DNA of 64,000 nt from Sphingobacterium phlebotomi (GTDB taxonomy: Bacteria > Bacteroidota > Bacteroidia > Sphingobacteriales > Sphingobacteriaceae), in assembly GCF_008180195.1 (NCBI RefSeq), contig NZ_VTAV01000011.1, forward strand, positions 62,001 to 126,000, written 5' to 3'. The stretch's first letter is position 1. Each line of letters starts with the position of its first letter. Positions 1 to 8,184 of this stretch are shown here, in pieces. The notes below the pieces were generated by a model. That model was given only the letters and a program-made list of their open reading frames with translations. It had not been told where the DNA came from and ran no database searches. The translations under genes and the position numbers were made by a program.

Positions 1-266
1 TTGCCATCTTTCTTCTGGATGTGATAGAGTGATGGTCTATTGTTGGGCAGTTTTAAATAAACAATTAGGTTGCCGTCCACATCTCCTAATGACTTTTCCA
101 TCTGCTCTATGTTTTTATAAGCCTCGAGTTCCAAGTTGTTGTTGGCCGCCAAGTATACCAATACCGTTCGGAACTTGTCTTCTTCGATGCGTTCGATGTC
201 TGGATCTTTACATGCCTGGAAAATATAGAGCAGGCAAAAAATAAAGTAAAACAAGGTGGTTCTCAT
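1..266 (-). CDS. Clostripain-like (C11 family) peptidase, N-terminal part
   Basis: This gene reads off the left edge of the window, so only the first 88 codons are visible. The start is the ATG at 266. A short hydrophobic leader runs into a Cys at about residue 19 (FQAC), which suggests a lipoprotein. It is followed by TVLVYLAANNNLELEA and INGNLIVYLKL-like strands (here DVDGNLIVYLKL). This is the first strand region of the clostripain/C11 cysteine peptidase fold, where YxAAxNxLE is characteristic. The catalytic His and Cys lie outside the window. Bacteroidota often export such peptidases to the cell surface. The -7 box at 289-296 places the promoter just upstream. Confidence 0.62.
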   Translation of the reverse strand, partial: MRTTLFYFIFCLLYIFQACKDPDIERIEEDKFRTVLVYLAANNNLELEAYKNIEQMEKSLGDVDGNLIVYLKLPNNRPSLYHIQKKDG

Positions 267-288
267 GGCGTGTCTTTTGTTAGTTTAT

Positions 289-296
289 CAAATGTA
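289..296 (-). promoter_or_regulatory. Candidate -7 promoter box for the clostripain-like gene
   Basis: On the minus strand this reads TACATTTG, a match to the Bacteroidota -7 consensus TAnnTTTG, 22 bases before the ATG. No convincing TTTG -33 element is seen at the usual 19 bp, so strength is uncertain. Confidence 0.4.
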
Positions 297-314
297 GAGA
301 ATTTTTGATGGAGT

Positions 315-425
315 TCAGTTGGGCCGTTCTCTTTGAAGTATGGCCTTTACGCGCTGTGCGATAAAAAACAGTATACCGCAGGCAGTCATATATCCTATCG
401 TTTCTATTATTTCTGTATTCATCAT
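315..425 (-). CDS. Possible 36-residue single-helix membrane peptide
   Basis: A short reading frame fills most of the space between the outer-membrane protein gene and the clostripain-like gene. It starts with two adjacent ATG codons (425 and 422) and ends in TGA at 315-317. The peptide has an acidic N-terminus, a hydrophobic stretch (GYMTACGILFFIAQ) and a basic tail (RVKAILQRERPN), the layout of a one-helix inner-membrane peptide with positive-inside topology. It lies 24 bases after the preceding stop codon, so it could be co-transcribed. No family is recognised and no strong ribosome binding site is present. It may be fortuitous. Confidence 0.33.
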   Translation of the reverse strand: MMNTEIIETIGYMTACGILFFIAQRVKAILQRERPN

Positions 426-449
426 AGATGTTAAATGGTATCGGTTAAT

Positions 450-1247
450 TCAAAAACGATAACCTATGGATAAGCCGGTGCGGATACTTGCCCACGGACT
501 GCGCAATATCTTGATGTCCGCCCCATTTTCGTTCACTTCATAATCGAGTGTAATACCCAGAGGAAGATCTCCCATATCGGCTTTTAGTTCTTCCATACTT
601 TCGCGTAACGCTGACTGCTCATCCGTATTCAAAGTCATTTTTCCGGAAACTGCTCCTTTACTCGTGCCGTATCCTGGCCCCAATATGCGCCAGTCCAAAT
701 AAATGTTTCGTGATAATTTAAAATGCGTGCCCAGCGATATTCCCGCTGTAAAGGCTTGGATACTTCCTTTTAAAGGGATGGTCTCCGTCCGACTATAATA
801 TGCTGTACCCTGATCTTCTACTTCCACCTCAAAATCGTAAGGAAGTGAAGCTCCATAGCTGGCGTACTTCACATAAGGTGCGATATAGAAGCCGCGAAAA
901 GGTCCGCGTCTCGAAGCATAGAAGCGAATTTCGGGTGTAATAGAGAAATTGGAGCTTTTGAAGTTGTCGATGAGATCGTTTAGCTCTTCGTCGTCAACAA
1001 AATTCTTTACGGTAGCGCTAAACGGAATATTTTTTTCAGGACGTACGCTGAGCGTGGCACCCACGGCTATACGGTCGGTCAATAAACGTTCGTATTCAAA
1101 AGCAAACTTACCCCCCAGTAGCGTTAGTGTGTTGAACTTGACCATGTTTTTTCTTCCGATTTGCTCGGCAGATGATAGCGTTTGTGCACGCGCTAGGAAA
1201 GGTGTAATTATAGATACAAATAGTATGGTGGTTAATAATTTGTTCAT
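450..1247 (-). CDS. Outer-membrane beta-barrel protein, unknown function
   Basis: The 265-residue product begins with a Sec signal peptide (hydrophobic core, then RAQ) and continues as alternating short strands rich in aromatic residues and Gly. It ends in YRF, the C-terminal aromatic signature used by the Bam machinery, so it should be a small porin-like barrel. A middle segment (LGPGYGTSKGAV) is a plausible loop. The closest general description is the outer membrane beta-barrel/DUF3575-like group, but the exact family is not certain. It is downstream of the collagen-like lipoprotein gene on the same strand, with a hairpin terminator between them (1261-1293). The ATG at 1247 is the only sensible start, since the signal peptide begins there. 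Confidence 0.6.
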   Translation of the reverse strand: MNKLLTTILFVSIITPFLARAQTLSSAEQIGRKNMVKFNTLTLLGGKFAFEYERLLTDRIAVGATLSVRPEKNIPFSATVKNFVDDEELNDLIDNFKSSNFSITPEIRFYASRRGPFRGFYIAPYVKYASYGASLPYDFEVEVEDQGTAYYSRTETIPLKGSIQAFTAGISLGTHFKLSRNIYLDWRILGPGYGTSKGAVSGKMTLNTDEQSALRESMEELKADMGDLPLGITLDYEVNENGADIKILRSPWASIRTGLSIGYRF

Positions 1248-1260
1248 AATTTTTATTTAA

Positions 1261-1293
1261 AAGAAGGGTGGTATGTTTCCATACCACCTTCTT
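1261..1293 (-). terminator. Hairpin after the collagen-like lipoprotein gene
   Basis: The arms at 1261-1275 and 1280-1293 pair over about 14 bp with one bulged G and a 4-base loop. On the minus strand the hairpin is followed by CTTTTAAAT. It sits between the stop of the 1338-4346 gene and the start of the 450-1247 gene, so it may cut or attenuate read-through. Confidence 0.55.
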
Positions 1294-1337
1294 ATTGTTA
1301 TTAATGAGAGAACTACTCTGCGTTTAATGTTGCAACA

Positions 1338-4300
1338 CTACGGTTGCGGATTAACAACCACTTTAACAACTTTTGTGATGTCAGCAGCGCTGTTGCTTAC
1401 CGAACCATTGTTGTATCTGTTGTTGACTTTTACGGTGTATTCTAATGTGATCGCCTGGGTGATCGTATTAGCTCCTTCGTTTCTCCAACGCAATACAGCC
1501 GAACCGTCACCGTTGGCAACAACTTCTGCGAAAGTAAACTGTGGCAGGATGTTCTTGATGTCAGTACCAGGATTGGCGTTATAGTACGCTTTAGTTAATG
1601 TTACGCTTGCTGGAGCAACAGTTGGAGTAGTAGCAGTACCGCCAAGTGCCGTGATTCCATAACGATTCAGATACTCACTGTTGACTGTATGTGTCACAGG
1701 AGCTGTGTGATCAAAATCCCAAAGAACAACATTTCGGTAATCTGTCAATTTTAAGAACTGACGGATGTCTACATCTTGATTGTTGTTACCACCTTGTTTA
1801 TCTGTTACTTGGGCACTACCGTTTTGTTCAATTTCGAGTGTTTTCACTGGATTCTTGAACCGTACGTCGATAGTTTCGGACTTGTAAGGTACAGGGTTGG
1901 CATTCAGGAAGTAATCCACGCGAACTTTTGTCGCTGATTTAACATAGCTCCAACCAGTGATGTAATTGAAAGCACTACGATTTTCAGGTGATCCTGTTGC
2001 AGGTGCAGATGGATTGATTAAGTGGAAGTATTCGCCGCCGATATTGCCATCATTTGCACTTGTGTATGTTCTTAGGTTTGTTTCCGTGTTGTTTGCTGGA
2101 TTAAACCCTGTGACATAGACTGCTGGAGAGGTAACAACAGGTAAGACGGTGAATTTATGCGATACAGAAGCTCCAGTGATATTGCTTGTCACGAATATAT
2201 ATTCATCGAGATCACCAGCCAACTGCCAGTTAGCGGAGCCTTCCGGAGTACCGAATACACGTACTGCATTGTTTTCCCAATATCCGTCTTTCGCATTGAA
2301 TTTAATGTCCCCATTTAAAGTTACCGTAACATCAACTTTTACATTTACATCTGGTTCTGTCGATACCGAGGATTCGTATACGCCGTATAGGGTATAAGTT
2401 CCTGGATTAACCACATTCTGATCGATCTCTACTTTACGTGTTACAGACTGTGTGGTGTTATCTGCGTCAACAAATGTGAAACCTGCAGGATTGTTCGCAG
2501 AAGGGGTAAAGTTGTATGTTGCGTGGAAATCTGGTGCGGATTTTCCGACTAAGTTATAGGCATTATCCAACGACTGCGTTGGGTTAGGCCATGTAACCGC
2601 TTGTGTTTGTGTAGGTGCTCCAGACAAGGTAAAAGTAGATTTACCATTGATATTGATCGCTGTTGCGGTGGTTTGCGTATAACCTACGTTAACGTAACGG
2701 CTTGCAATTAAATTACCGCCAGTAGGACCTGTCGAATATAAATCGGCTTTCACAATAGAAGTATTACCTACAGCAGCGGTATTGGTATGACCTGGAGTAG
2801 ATTCTTTTACTTTAATCAAACCAGTGTTTGCATCAATGGTAATCCAGTTACCTTGATTAGCTGGCCCACCGGAAGCAAGAGAGAAACGTAGGTCGTATCC
2901 ATCAAGACCATTGTCGTCCATCGATACAATCTGATTATTGAGTTGTGTGCGGGCAAAGAATCCTCTTAGTTCTTTCTCTAACTCAATTCCGCCATCGTTC
3001 TTATTTTGTGCGTCGTCAACAACATGTAGAATAAAGTCGTGATCTGATTTGCTTGTTGCCGTACCAACAGCCAATGCAAGTGCAGAACTGTTATTGCCAG
3101 GCTCTGTAAATGCACCGCTATTGAAGCTAGGGCTAACACCTGCACGCAATTCCCAAGCCTCGGTAGTTGCATTCTTAACAGCTTTCTCGATCGAAACTTC
3201 GTCTTTCTCGATGATCTCTTCCTTAGCTAGGTTGAAAGAAGACGCCGCATATTGTTGGTTTTCTGCTGCTTTGAGATTTTTTACCTGCAAAGCAACGTGT
3301 AGGTGCTCGTTGCCTGATGGGTTCGGGAATACACTGTTGCCGGTGTTATTTACGGGTTTGTATTTCACCGTAATGTCACCGAAAGTTTTCACTTCCTGTC
3401 CCACTTTTTCGAAGCTTGTGCTTGGCGCGGCTCCAGAAGAACGGAAAGATACTTCTTCCGTTTTTTCGGTCAATAAGCCGTTGGCTTGATAGTTGGCTGT
3501 GGCAACGCCAAATGGATTTAAGTTATACGTGATCGTAGCGTAACCTTGCATAGCCGTTGTTCTGCTGGTTACGTCATCAACGATACGTGGGAATAATACC
3601 ACTGGTGTATTAGAATTATGGAGAGATGGTATTAAACTTAGGCTACCTACTGCTACCGCTTCTGTCGCTAAGAATACGTTATTTGCCGGATTGCCTGAAT
3701 CGTCTGTGAATACCACGTTATAGCCTCCTTCTGTCGCGACAAGTGCGATGTCGCCGTAATAAGCTTGGACACCGGTGTTTTCGCCATCGATGTACCAGTA
3801 CTGTTTGCCGCCGACGGTTTCAATAGTCACAACAGAGCCGTCTTTGCCCGGAGCTCCCGGTTCGCCTGGTGTTCCTGATCCGCCTTGTCCCGGTGTTCCT
3901 GGTTCGCCTTTGTCACCTGGATCCCCCTTGTCACCTGGATCACCTTTGTCGCCTTTGGCTTTTATGCCCGTAGTTTTAAAGCCTTCACCATTTCCCTTGT
4001 CAATTTCCCATTCCCCTGTCTCGTTGTTGATTCGGATATTTGGTGTGACACCGTCTGTACCATTTTTTCCATTCGGAATGTCGATGGAGCTGGTCGTGCC
4101 GTCAAGATCCTTAAAAGTGATCCTTTGTCCTCCAGGATCACCGCTAATCGCTTCGACTGACACGACGATCTTTGTTTTGGCAAATGCGGTCAGTTGTGAT
4201 TGAAGATCACCGAGCGCAGAATTAGCTTGCTCGATGTCCGTTCTAAGTTGTGCGATGTCATCATCGTACTTCTTACAGCCTTCAAACATGATCGCGCTGC

Positions 4301-4346
4301 TGAGTGCGACTGCTAAGGCTACCTTGGATAGTTGTCTGATTTTCAT
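1338..4346 (-). CDS. Large collagen-like surface lipoprotein (DUF4988/PL29 N-terminal type)
   Basis: The 1002-residue product has a signal peptide with Cys24 as the lipoprotein cysteine. A short coiled-coil segment follows (about residues 27-55), then a DUF4988-like domain (about 58-130) with the phrases GEWEID and WYIDG that recur in Bacteroidota surface proteins named after PL29 lyases. Residues 132-170 are Gly-X-Y triplets rich in GDK, GDP and GEP, with one register break near 153-158, so a short collagen triple helix is expected. The rest (about 180-1002) is beta-rich, Thr/Asn-rich and without recognised catalytic motifs. It is probably a cell-surface stalk or adhesin-like lipoprotein. 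No polysaccharide lyase activity can be claimed. A candidate promoter lies at 4429-4458. Confidence 0.7.
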   Translation of the reverse strand: MKIRQLSKVALAVALSSAIMFEGCKKYDDDIAQLRTDIEQANSALGDLQSQLTAFAKTKIVVSVEAISGDPGGQRITFKDLDGTTSSIDIPNGKNGTDGVTPNIRINNETGEWEIDKGNGEGFKTTGIKAKGDKGDPGDKGDPGDKGEPGTPGQGGSGTPGEPGAPGKDGSVVTIETVGGKQYWYIDGENTGVQAYYGDIALVATEGGYNVVFTDDSGNPANNVFLATEAVAVGSLSLIPSLHNSNTPVVLFPRIVDDVTSRTTAMQGYATITYNLNPFGVATANYQANGLLTEKTEEVSFRSSGAAPSTSFEKVGQEVKTFGDITVKYKPVNNTGNSVFPNPSGNEHLHVALQVKNLKAAENQQYAASSFNLAKEEIIEKDEVSIEKAVKNATTEAWELRAGVSPSFNSGAFTEPGNNSSALALAVGTATSKSDHDFILHVVDDAQNKNDGGIELEKELRGFFARTQLNNQIVSMDDNGLDGYDLRFSLASGGPANQGNWITIDANTGLIKVKESTPGHTNTAAVGNTSIVKADLYSTGPTGGNLIASRYVNVGYTQTTATAININGKSTFTLSGAPTQTQAVTWPNPTQSLDNAYNLVGKSAPDFHATYNFTPSANNPAGFTFVDADNTTQSVTRKVEIDQNVVNPGTYTLYGVYESSVSTEPDVNVKVDVTVTLNGDIKFNAKDGYWENNAVRVFGTPEGSANWQLAGDLDEYIFVTSNITGASVSHKFTVLPVVTSPAVYVTGFNPANNTETNLRTYTSANDGNIGGEYFHLINPSAPATGSPENRSAFNYITGWSYVKSATKVRVDYFLNANPVPYKSETIDVRFKNPVKTLEIEQNGSAQVTDKQGGNNNQDVDIRQFLKLTDYRNVVLWDFDHTAPVTHTVNSEYLNRYGITALGGTATTPTVAPASVTLTKAYYNANPGTDIKNILPQFTFAEVVANGDGSAVLRWRNEGANTITQAITLEYTVKVNNRYNNGSVSNSAADITKVVKVVVNPQP

Positions 4347-4428
4347 ATTTGTTTTTATTAATTAATTTGATTTCGGTTAATCCTTTTGATTTGATGTCTC
4401 CGATTGATTATTTAGTTTTAATTTTCTG

Positions 4429-4458
4429 TAAATATACAATATAATATTGTAATACAAA
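4429..4458 (-). promoter_or_regulatory. Candidate promoter of the collagen-like lipoprotein gene
   Basis: On the minus strand TTTG (4455-4458) is followed by 18 bases and TATATTTA (4429-4436), one base off the TAnnTTTG consensus. The inferred start of transcription leaves a leader of about 75 bases before the ATG at 4346. Confidence 0.45.
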
Positions 4459-4477
4459 TTTTTTTAATTTTATTTTT

Positions 4478-4705
4478 TTAGGAATAAGTTTTTAATTCGA
4501 TTTGAAAGATGTGAATAGATCCATCGATGTCTGTGACTTTGATTTCATAATAATCTGTCTTACTTTTCTTTTCTATAATCAAGTGTGCTTTTACATAATC
4601 TTTATCTTTTATTGGTACGTTATTAATTAATAATAAGTTCATTACTTCTTTTTCCGTGATTTCTTTTCCGCTTTTTTCATCTTTTATTTTTTTTATTGAA
4701 TCCAT
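4478..4705 (-). CDS. Small charged protein, unknown
   Basis: This gene encodes 75 residues, rich in Lys, Glu and Ile, with no signal peptide. The visible pattern is a helical N-terminus (IKDEKSGKEITEKEVMNLLL) followed by three amphipathic strands (KAHLIIEKK, YYEIKVTDI, SIHIFQIEL). That suggests a small alpha/beta fold, but no family is recognised. The region is clearly more AT-rich than neighbouring genes, which may indicate recent acquisition. It is divergent from the S24-like regulator at 4943, and both have a -7-like box in the shared upstream region (4796-4803 minus, 4838-4845 plus), so regulation by that neighbour is possible but unproven. Confidence 0.45.
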   Translation of the reverse strand: MDSIKKIKDEKSGKEITEKEVMNLLLINNVPIKDKDYVKAHLIIEKKSKTDYYEIKVTDIDGSIHIFQIELKTYS

Positions 4706-4795
4706 AGCTTATAGGTTGGCAGTAGTTGGTGTTAGTATAATTATTTCTGTCTTCTTTTTATTAGTATAACATTTTTATTAATTGTGTTTGCGTGC

Positions 4796-4845
4796 AAATA
4801 TAATGGAATTGGTTATATAAAAGCAATAATAAATTGTAAATTTGC
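4796..4845. promoter_or_regulatory. Divergent -7 boxes between the small protein and S24-like regulator genes
   Basis: The minus-strand box TATATTTG is at 4796-4803 and has a TTG about 21 bp further upstream. The plus-strand box TAAATTTG is at 4838-4845, with only a weak TTG at about 24 bp. The boxes face away from each other, 34 bp apart, consistent with a shared control region. Confidence 0.4.
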
Positions 4846-4942
4846 AATTAATTATTGATTTTATGTCGGTATTTATGTTTTGGCTTGAAATTTGTAAACT
4901 ATGCATGATGTTTTATATCTTTATACAAATAGAATTTTGAAT

Positions 4943-5557
4943 ATGTCAGATTGGGCAAGATTAGACCGGGTTATACAATATTTCGGACTAAATGTCAATT
5001 CCTTTGCCAAGGAAATCGGTTTAAATAGGGCCGAAAGGTTATATCAGATAAAAAAAGGAAACTATGCCATCAGTAAAAACTTGGCAAGTATCATCGTTGA
5101 ACGTTTTCCGGAGGTGAATGAATCTTGGCTATTGACCGGCGAAGGACAAATGGTGTCTTCGGGTTCGGAGCCGGTTAAGATCCCCTTGTACAGCATTGGT
5201 CTGGATGCCTTTGGCGCTGACTTGTCAACCCTTGCGGTGACGGACCAGCTGGAGATTCCTGTTTTGGCAGGAAGCGATTTTGCTTTCGTCAATCCCGGCG
5301 ACGCGATGAGTCCGGAAATAGGTAATGGGAGTGTTGTATTTGTCAAGAAAGTCGATAAAGAAGCTGTCGTATTCGGCGATATATATCTTATCCTCTCTTC
5401 GCGCATGAATGTGGTCCGGTATGTTCGCGGACTGGACGATGAAAATTGGAGATTGGTCGCTAAGAATGCAGCGAATTTTGATGATATTATCATGAGCAAG
5501 GCTGATGTGAAAGTAGTATACAAAGTAAAGGGTGTTCTCTCCATGATTTCTATTTGA
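4943..5557 (+). CDS. HTH/S24 (LexA-like) regulator with non-canonical catalytic site
   Basis: The likely start is the ATG at 4943, giving 204 residues. The N-terminal half (about 4-70) is a helix-turn-helix of the phage CI type (SFAKEIGL, ERLYQIKKGNYAIS) with the WLLTGEG turn common in Bacteroidota repressors. The C-terminal half (about 80-204) follows the S24/LexA peptidase fold: VNPGDAMSPEI, then a beta strand pair, GDIYLI, and a closing KGVLSMI. In LexA the nucleophile is the Ser of G-x-S-M; here it is Ala121. The general-base Lys is also not at the expected place (NVVRYVR). Self-cleavage is therefore unlikely, and the domain may serve dimerisation or ligand binding. An earlier in-frame ATG at 4901 gives an implausible extension. 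Confidence 0.66.
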   Translation: MSDWARLDRVIQYFGLNVNSFAKEIGLNRAERLYQIKKGNYAISKNLASIIVERFPEVNESWLLTGEGQMVSSGSEPVKIPLYSIGLDAFGADLSTLAVTDQLEIPVLAGSDFAFVNPGDAMSPEIGNGSVVFVKKVDKEAVVFGDIYLILSSRMNVVRYVRGLDDENWRLVAKNAANFDDIIMSKADVKVVYKVKGVLSMISI

Positions 5558-5982
5558 GGAGATCCGCTTTTTACCGTGTCGTAAAGTGATTTCGTTTTCA
5601 TGTCTTTATAAGATTAGTTCGTTTACCCATCTACACCCGATAGCATCTTTTAGTCTGTCCTCGGCTAATACGCGCTATCTCTCCATTTGATATAAGCAAA
5701 GTTATCGCCATCGCGGTATGCGCATCAAGCGTGGCATTGCGGTATTTACCCCCGTGAAATCCCCCTCCTGTGAAGAGGGGGATTACGGTATTTGAAAAAA
5801 ATCAATAAAACTCTGGTAGCAGGAAAATGCCGTTTAAAAATGATAGAGCGTATTTTTATCTTGTAATATGACAATCTGCACTATATCATTTTTACATGCT
5901 TGTTGTAAAAACATGAATTAATATTGTATCTTGGGGTTATAATTTAACTAACAGTTTTTTTACTTTATTAGAATATCAAACT
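5558..5982. other. Intergenic region with hairpin and inverted repeat
   Basis: No convincing gene is seen in these 425 bases. A perfect 10-bp GC-rich hairpin occupies 5758-5784 (loop 5768-5774) and may end transcription from the regulator gene, although no U-tract follows. A second dyad, TTTTTACA/TGTAAAAA with a 7-base spacer, is at 5889-5911, just before a weak promoter-like TATCTTGG near 5936. The rest shows nothing recognisable. Confidence 0.5.
5758..5784. terminator. GC-rich hairpin, terminator-like
   Basis: The arms 5758-5767 and 5775-5784 are perfectly complementary (10 bp, core CCCCCTC/GAGGGGG) around a 7-base loop. There is no long T-run after it. Similar CCCCTCC/GGAGGGG hairpins occur at 8881-8897, so it may belong to a dispersed repeat family rather than be a classical terminator. 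Confidence 0.4.
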
Positions 5983-6750
5983 ATGGATTACCAAAAACTT
6001 CCCACGAGAACGTTTATCCCTAAGCATGTTGGAGACGCGAGACAAAACTGGTATAAGACCAGAAAGAAACCGATGCTTGACAAGTTAGATGCTAGAATCA
6101 AAGCTCCGGATAACTTTACCATCCTTGATGTAAAGAGGTTTATTACAGACATTGAAAAGCTCATCGAAAAGAAGGGCAATTTGGCCGTATGCTTCGGGGC
6201 AGAGACGGAGGGAAAGGCAGACTTCGTATTACTCTTTGCGGGCATTAAAAAGTGGTTTAATCTCCCGAATGGGTATTTTTTGTTGAACAAAGAGGGTCGG
6301 CTAGAAGAAATTTCGGTAGAAGAGGGAAATACATTGCGGAACAATTATCAAAATGGCATACAACCCGTCTTAGGAGGATCTACCGGCGATGGGGATATCG
6401 AAACAGAGTATGTTTTTTTTGATCAGGAAACCATCACCGAAATATTGGGTGAATTTCAGTATCAGACAGACAAAGACCGGATTAGCGGCTTAAAAGTTCA
6501 GCTGGTTTCCTATGCCGATAAAGAAGCGGAAGTTGGTTTTCCTCGAAGCAGGGATACACAACCCAAATATCTGGAACGGCTTTCTATTATGTTTACGTAT
6601 ACAAAGGATGGCCGGGATACCAGCTTTGAAGAGATTGACCCCGAGAGGTATGAAGACACTCGTCGCCAGCAAGAAAAGGATAAAAGTGGTTTGAATACAG
6701 GGAGCCCTATTCCTCCTCCGCCACCTCGAAATCCAGACCCAGTTAAGTAA
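5983..6750 (+). CDS. Hypothetical cytoplasmic protein with proline-rich tail
   Basis: The 255-residue product has no signal peptide or membrane segment. The N-terminal third is charged and helical. The middle has beta-like stretches (NLAVCFGAE, ADFVLLFAGI, YVFFDQETI), and residues 238-255 form a disordered Pro tail (SPIPPPPPRNPDPVK). No family is recognised. It is followed after 13 bases by a membrane protein and then by an overlapping kinase/regulator pair, all on the same strand, so it may be part of the same signalling operon. An 8-bp inverted repeat (5889-5911) lies upstream and could be an operator. Confidence 0.5.
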   Translation: MDYQKLPTRTFIPKHVGDARQNWYKTRKKPMLDKLDARIKAPDNFTILDVKRFITDIEKLIEKKGNLAVCFGAETEGKADFVLLFAGIKKWFNLPNGYFLLNKEGRLEEISVEEGNTLRNNYQNGIQPVLGGSTGDGDIETEYVFFDQETITEILGEFQYQTDKDRISGLKVQLVSYADKEAEVGFPRSRDTQPKYLERLSIMFTYTKDGRDTSFEEIDPERYEDTRRQQEKDKSGLNTGSPIPPPPPRNPDPVK

Positions 6751-6763
6751 AATACGTCGCCTG

Positions 6764-7417
6764 ATGGACTTCGTGTATTATATTTATTTGGGGATATTAA
6801 CGATGGCTATATTAACAGCCATCGTTACCTTAAAGCGAGGAATGACTTCACCTACTAGGATCATTGCGCTTGTCGTGCTATATACAGGCTTAGTGGAGTG
6901 GAGTGTTTTCTATAAAAGAGAATTTTTGCCGGATAAAGCAAATGCGCAGATATACAATTGTTTTATGTTGGGACAATATTTGGCTTTGGCTTATTATTTT
7001 CGACAGATTGTTCAATCGAGCAGGGTTCGAAAAGGTATTCAAGTTTTTATGTACCTGTATCCAGTATTCTGGTATGTATTCGTGTTCTTTATCTTTAAGC
7101 TTAATGAATGGAACAGTTATGTGTTTATTATTGGCGGTGTGTGTACCATTCTGTGGGCCGTTATCTATTGTTACGAGTTGCTGGTGGCAGACGAGCCTGT
7201 CATGTTGCGGTATAACGAGAAGTTTTGGATTGCTATTGGTTTGATTTTCTTTTATGTGTGCAGTGTACCATATATGGGGATGTATCGTTTTTTAACGGCA
7301 TATTATACAAACTTAGCTACGCTGTTGCATGTCCCTTTGCAAATCTCTAATATAGTCATGTATTACCTGTTTACCTATGCTTTTATATGCCAGTTGACCA
7401 TTACCAAGAGATCTTAG
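6764..7417 (+). CDS. Integral membrane protein next to a histidine kinase
   Basis: The 217-residue product contains about six or seven hydrophobic helices and almost no soluble domain (helices near 4-20, 29-45, 64-80, 95-113, 118-137, 155-175, 190-212). No signal peptidase site is seen and no family is recognised. Its last 31 bases overlap the start of the histidine kinase gene at 7387, which implies translational coupling. The kinase has only one membrane helix and no input domain, so this protein could act as its membrane sensor partner. That role is inferred from gene order only. Confidence 0.55.
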   Translation: MDFVYYIYLGILTMAILTAIVTLKRGMTSPTRIIALVVLYTGLVEWSVFYKREFLPDKANAQIYNCFMLGQYLALAYYFRQIVQSSRVRKGIQVFMYLYPVFWYVFVFFIFKLNEWNSYVFIIGGVCTILWAVIYCYELLVADEPVMLRYNEKFWIAIGLIFFYVCSVPYMGMYRFLTAYYTNLATLLHVPLQISNIVMYYLFTYAFICQLTITKRS

Positions 7418-8184
7418 CCGTCATCATTACGGTGGTTGTACTGTTCATGGCCTTGCTGTGCGTAATGGTATTGATTATGTTCAACCATCAGCGACGCAAA
7501 TTCCGATACAGGGAAGAGAAAAAAGCGATGTCTGAAGCCTATCAGAAGCAATTGCTGGAGTCGCGGCTGGAAATGCAGGAAGAAACCTTTGATTCCATCA
7601 GTCGCGAGATACACGATAACGTGGGGCAACTGTTGAGCTTGGCCAAAGTACAGCTTAACATCGCTGGGCAAAATACTACAGCCGACAAGGATTTGCTCGA
7701 AGATATCAAATCCAATGTTGGGCAGGCCATGACTGATCTGCGTGATATCGCCAAAAGCTTGAGCAGTGAACGACTGCAGTGGATATCGCTGGTACAGGCT
7801 GTAAGCCACGAACTGCACCGTATCGGGCGTAATGGTTTGATGCAATGTAACCTACGTACGTTGGGGGAGGAGCGCTCCTTGCCGGAGCAGCGTAAAACTA
7901 TTGCTTTTCGCATCGTGCAGGAGAGTCTGCAAAATATCTTGAAACATGCGCAAGCTAGTGAAGTAGAGGTTTTGTTCGACTTTGCTGACATCGGGTTGCG
8001 CATTCATATTCAAGATAATGGTCTCGGTTTCGATATAGAAAAAGCCGCGACAGGAGGCCTCGGCCTGCAAAATATCAAAACCCGGGCGGCGCTTATGGGG
8101 GGGCATGCCGACATTAAGAGTGCTTCCGGAGAAGGTACAACTATTATACTGCACGTTCCTTATAACGAATACCAAACATCATGA
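7387..8184 (+). CDS. Sensor histidine kinase, NarL/HisKA_3 type
   Basis: The 265-residue product has one membrane helix (about 9-32) followed by a coiled linker and a HisKA_3 dimerisation domain. The motif SREIHDNVGQ marks His76 as the phosphorylated residue. The C-terminal ATPase domain shows FRIVQESLQNILKHA (N box), DNGLGFD (G1) and GGLGLQNIKTRAALMGG (G2). It has no periplasmic or PAS input domain, so it must sense through its membrane helix or through the upstream membrane protein, whose gene it overlaps by 31 bases. It overlaps the response regulator gene by 4 bases (ATGA), so the two are certainly a pair. Confidence 0.85.
   Translation: MPVDHYQEILAVIITVVVLFMALLCVMVLIMFNHQRRKFRYREEKKAMSEAYQKQLLESRLEMQEETFDSISREIHDNVGQLLSLAKVQLNIAGQNTTADKDLLEDIKSNVGQAMTDLRDIAKSLSSERLQWISLVQAVSHELHRIGRNGLMQCNLRTLGEERSLPEQRKTIAFRIVQESLQNILKHAQASEVEVLFDFADIGLRIHIQDNGLGFDIEKAATGGLGLQNIKTRAALMGGHADIKSASGEGTTIILHVPYNEYQTS

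Noticed and set aside
3049..4203. Antisense reading frames over the collagen-like gene
   Set aside because: They arise from Gly/Pro codon bias of the real gene and lack start signals or family features.
5062..5601. Minus-strand frame over the S24-like regulator
   Set aside because: No recognisable domain; the plus-strand frame has clear HTH and S24 features.
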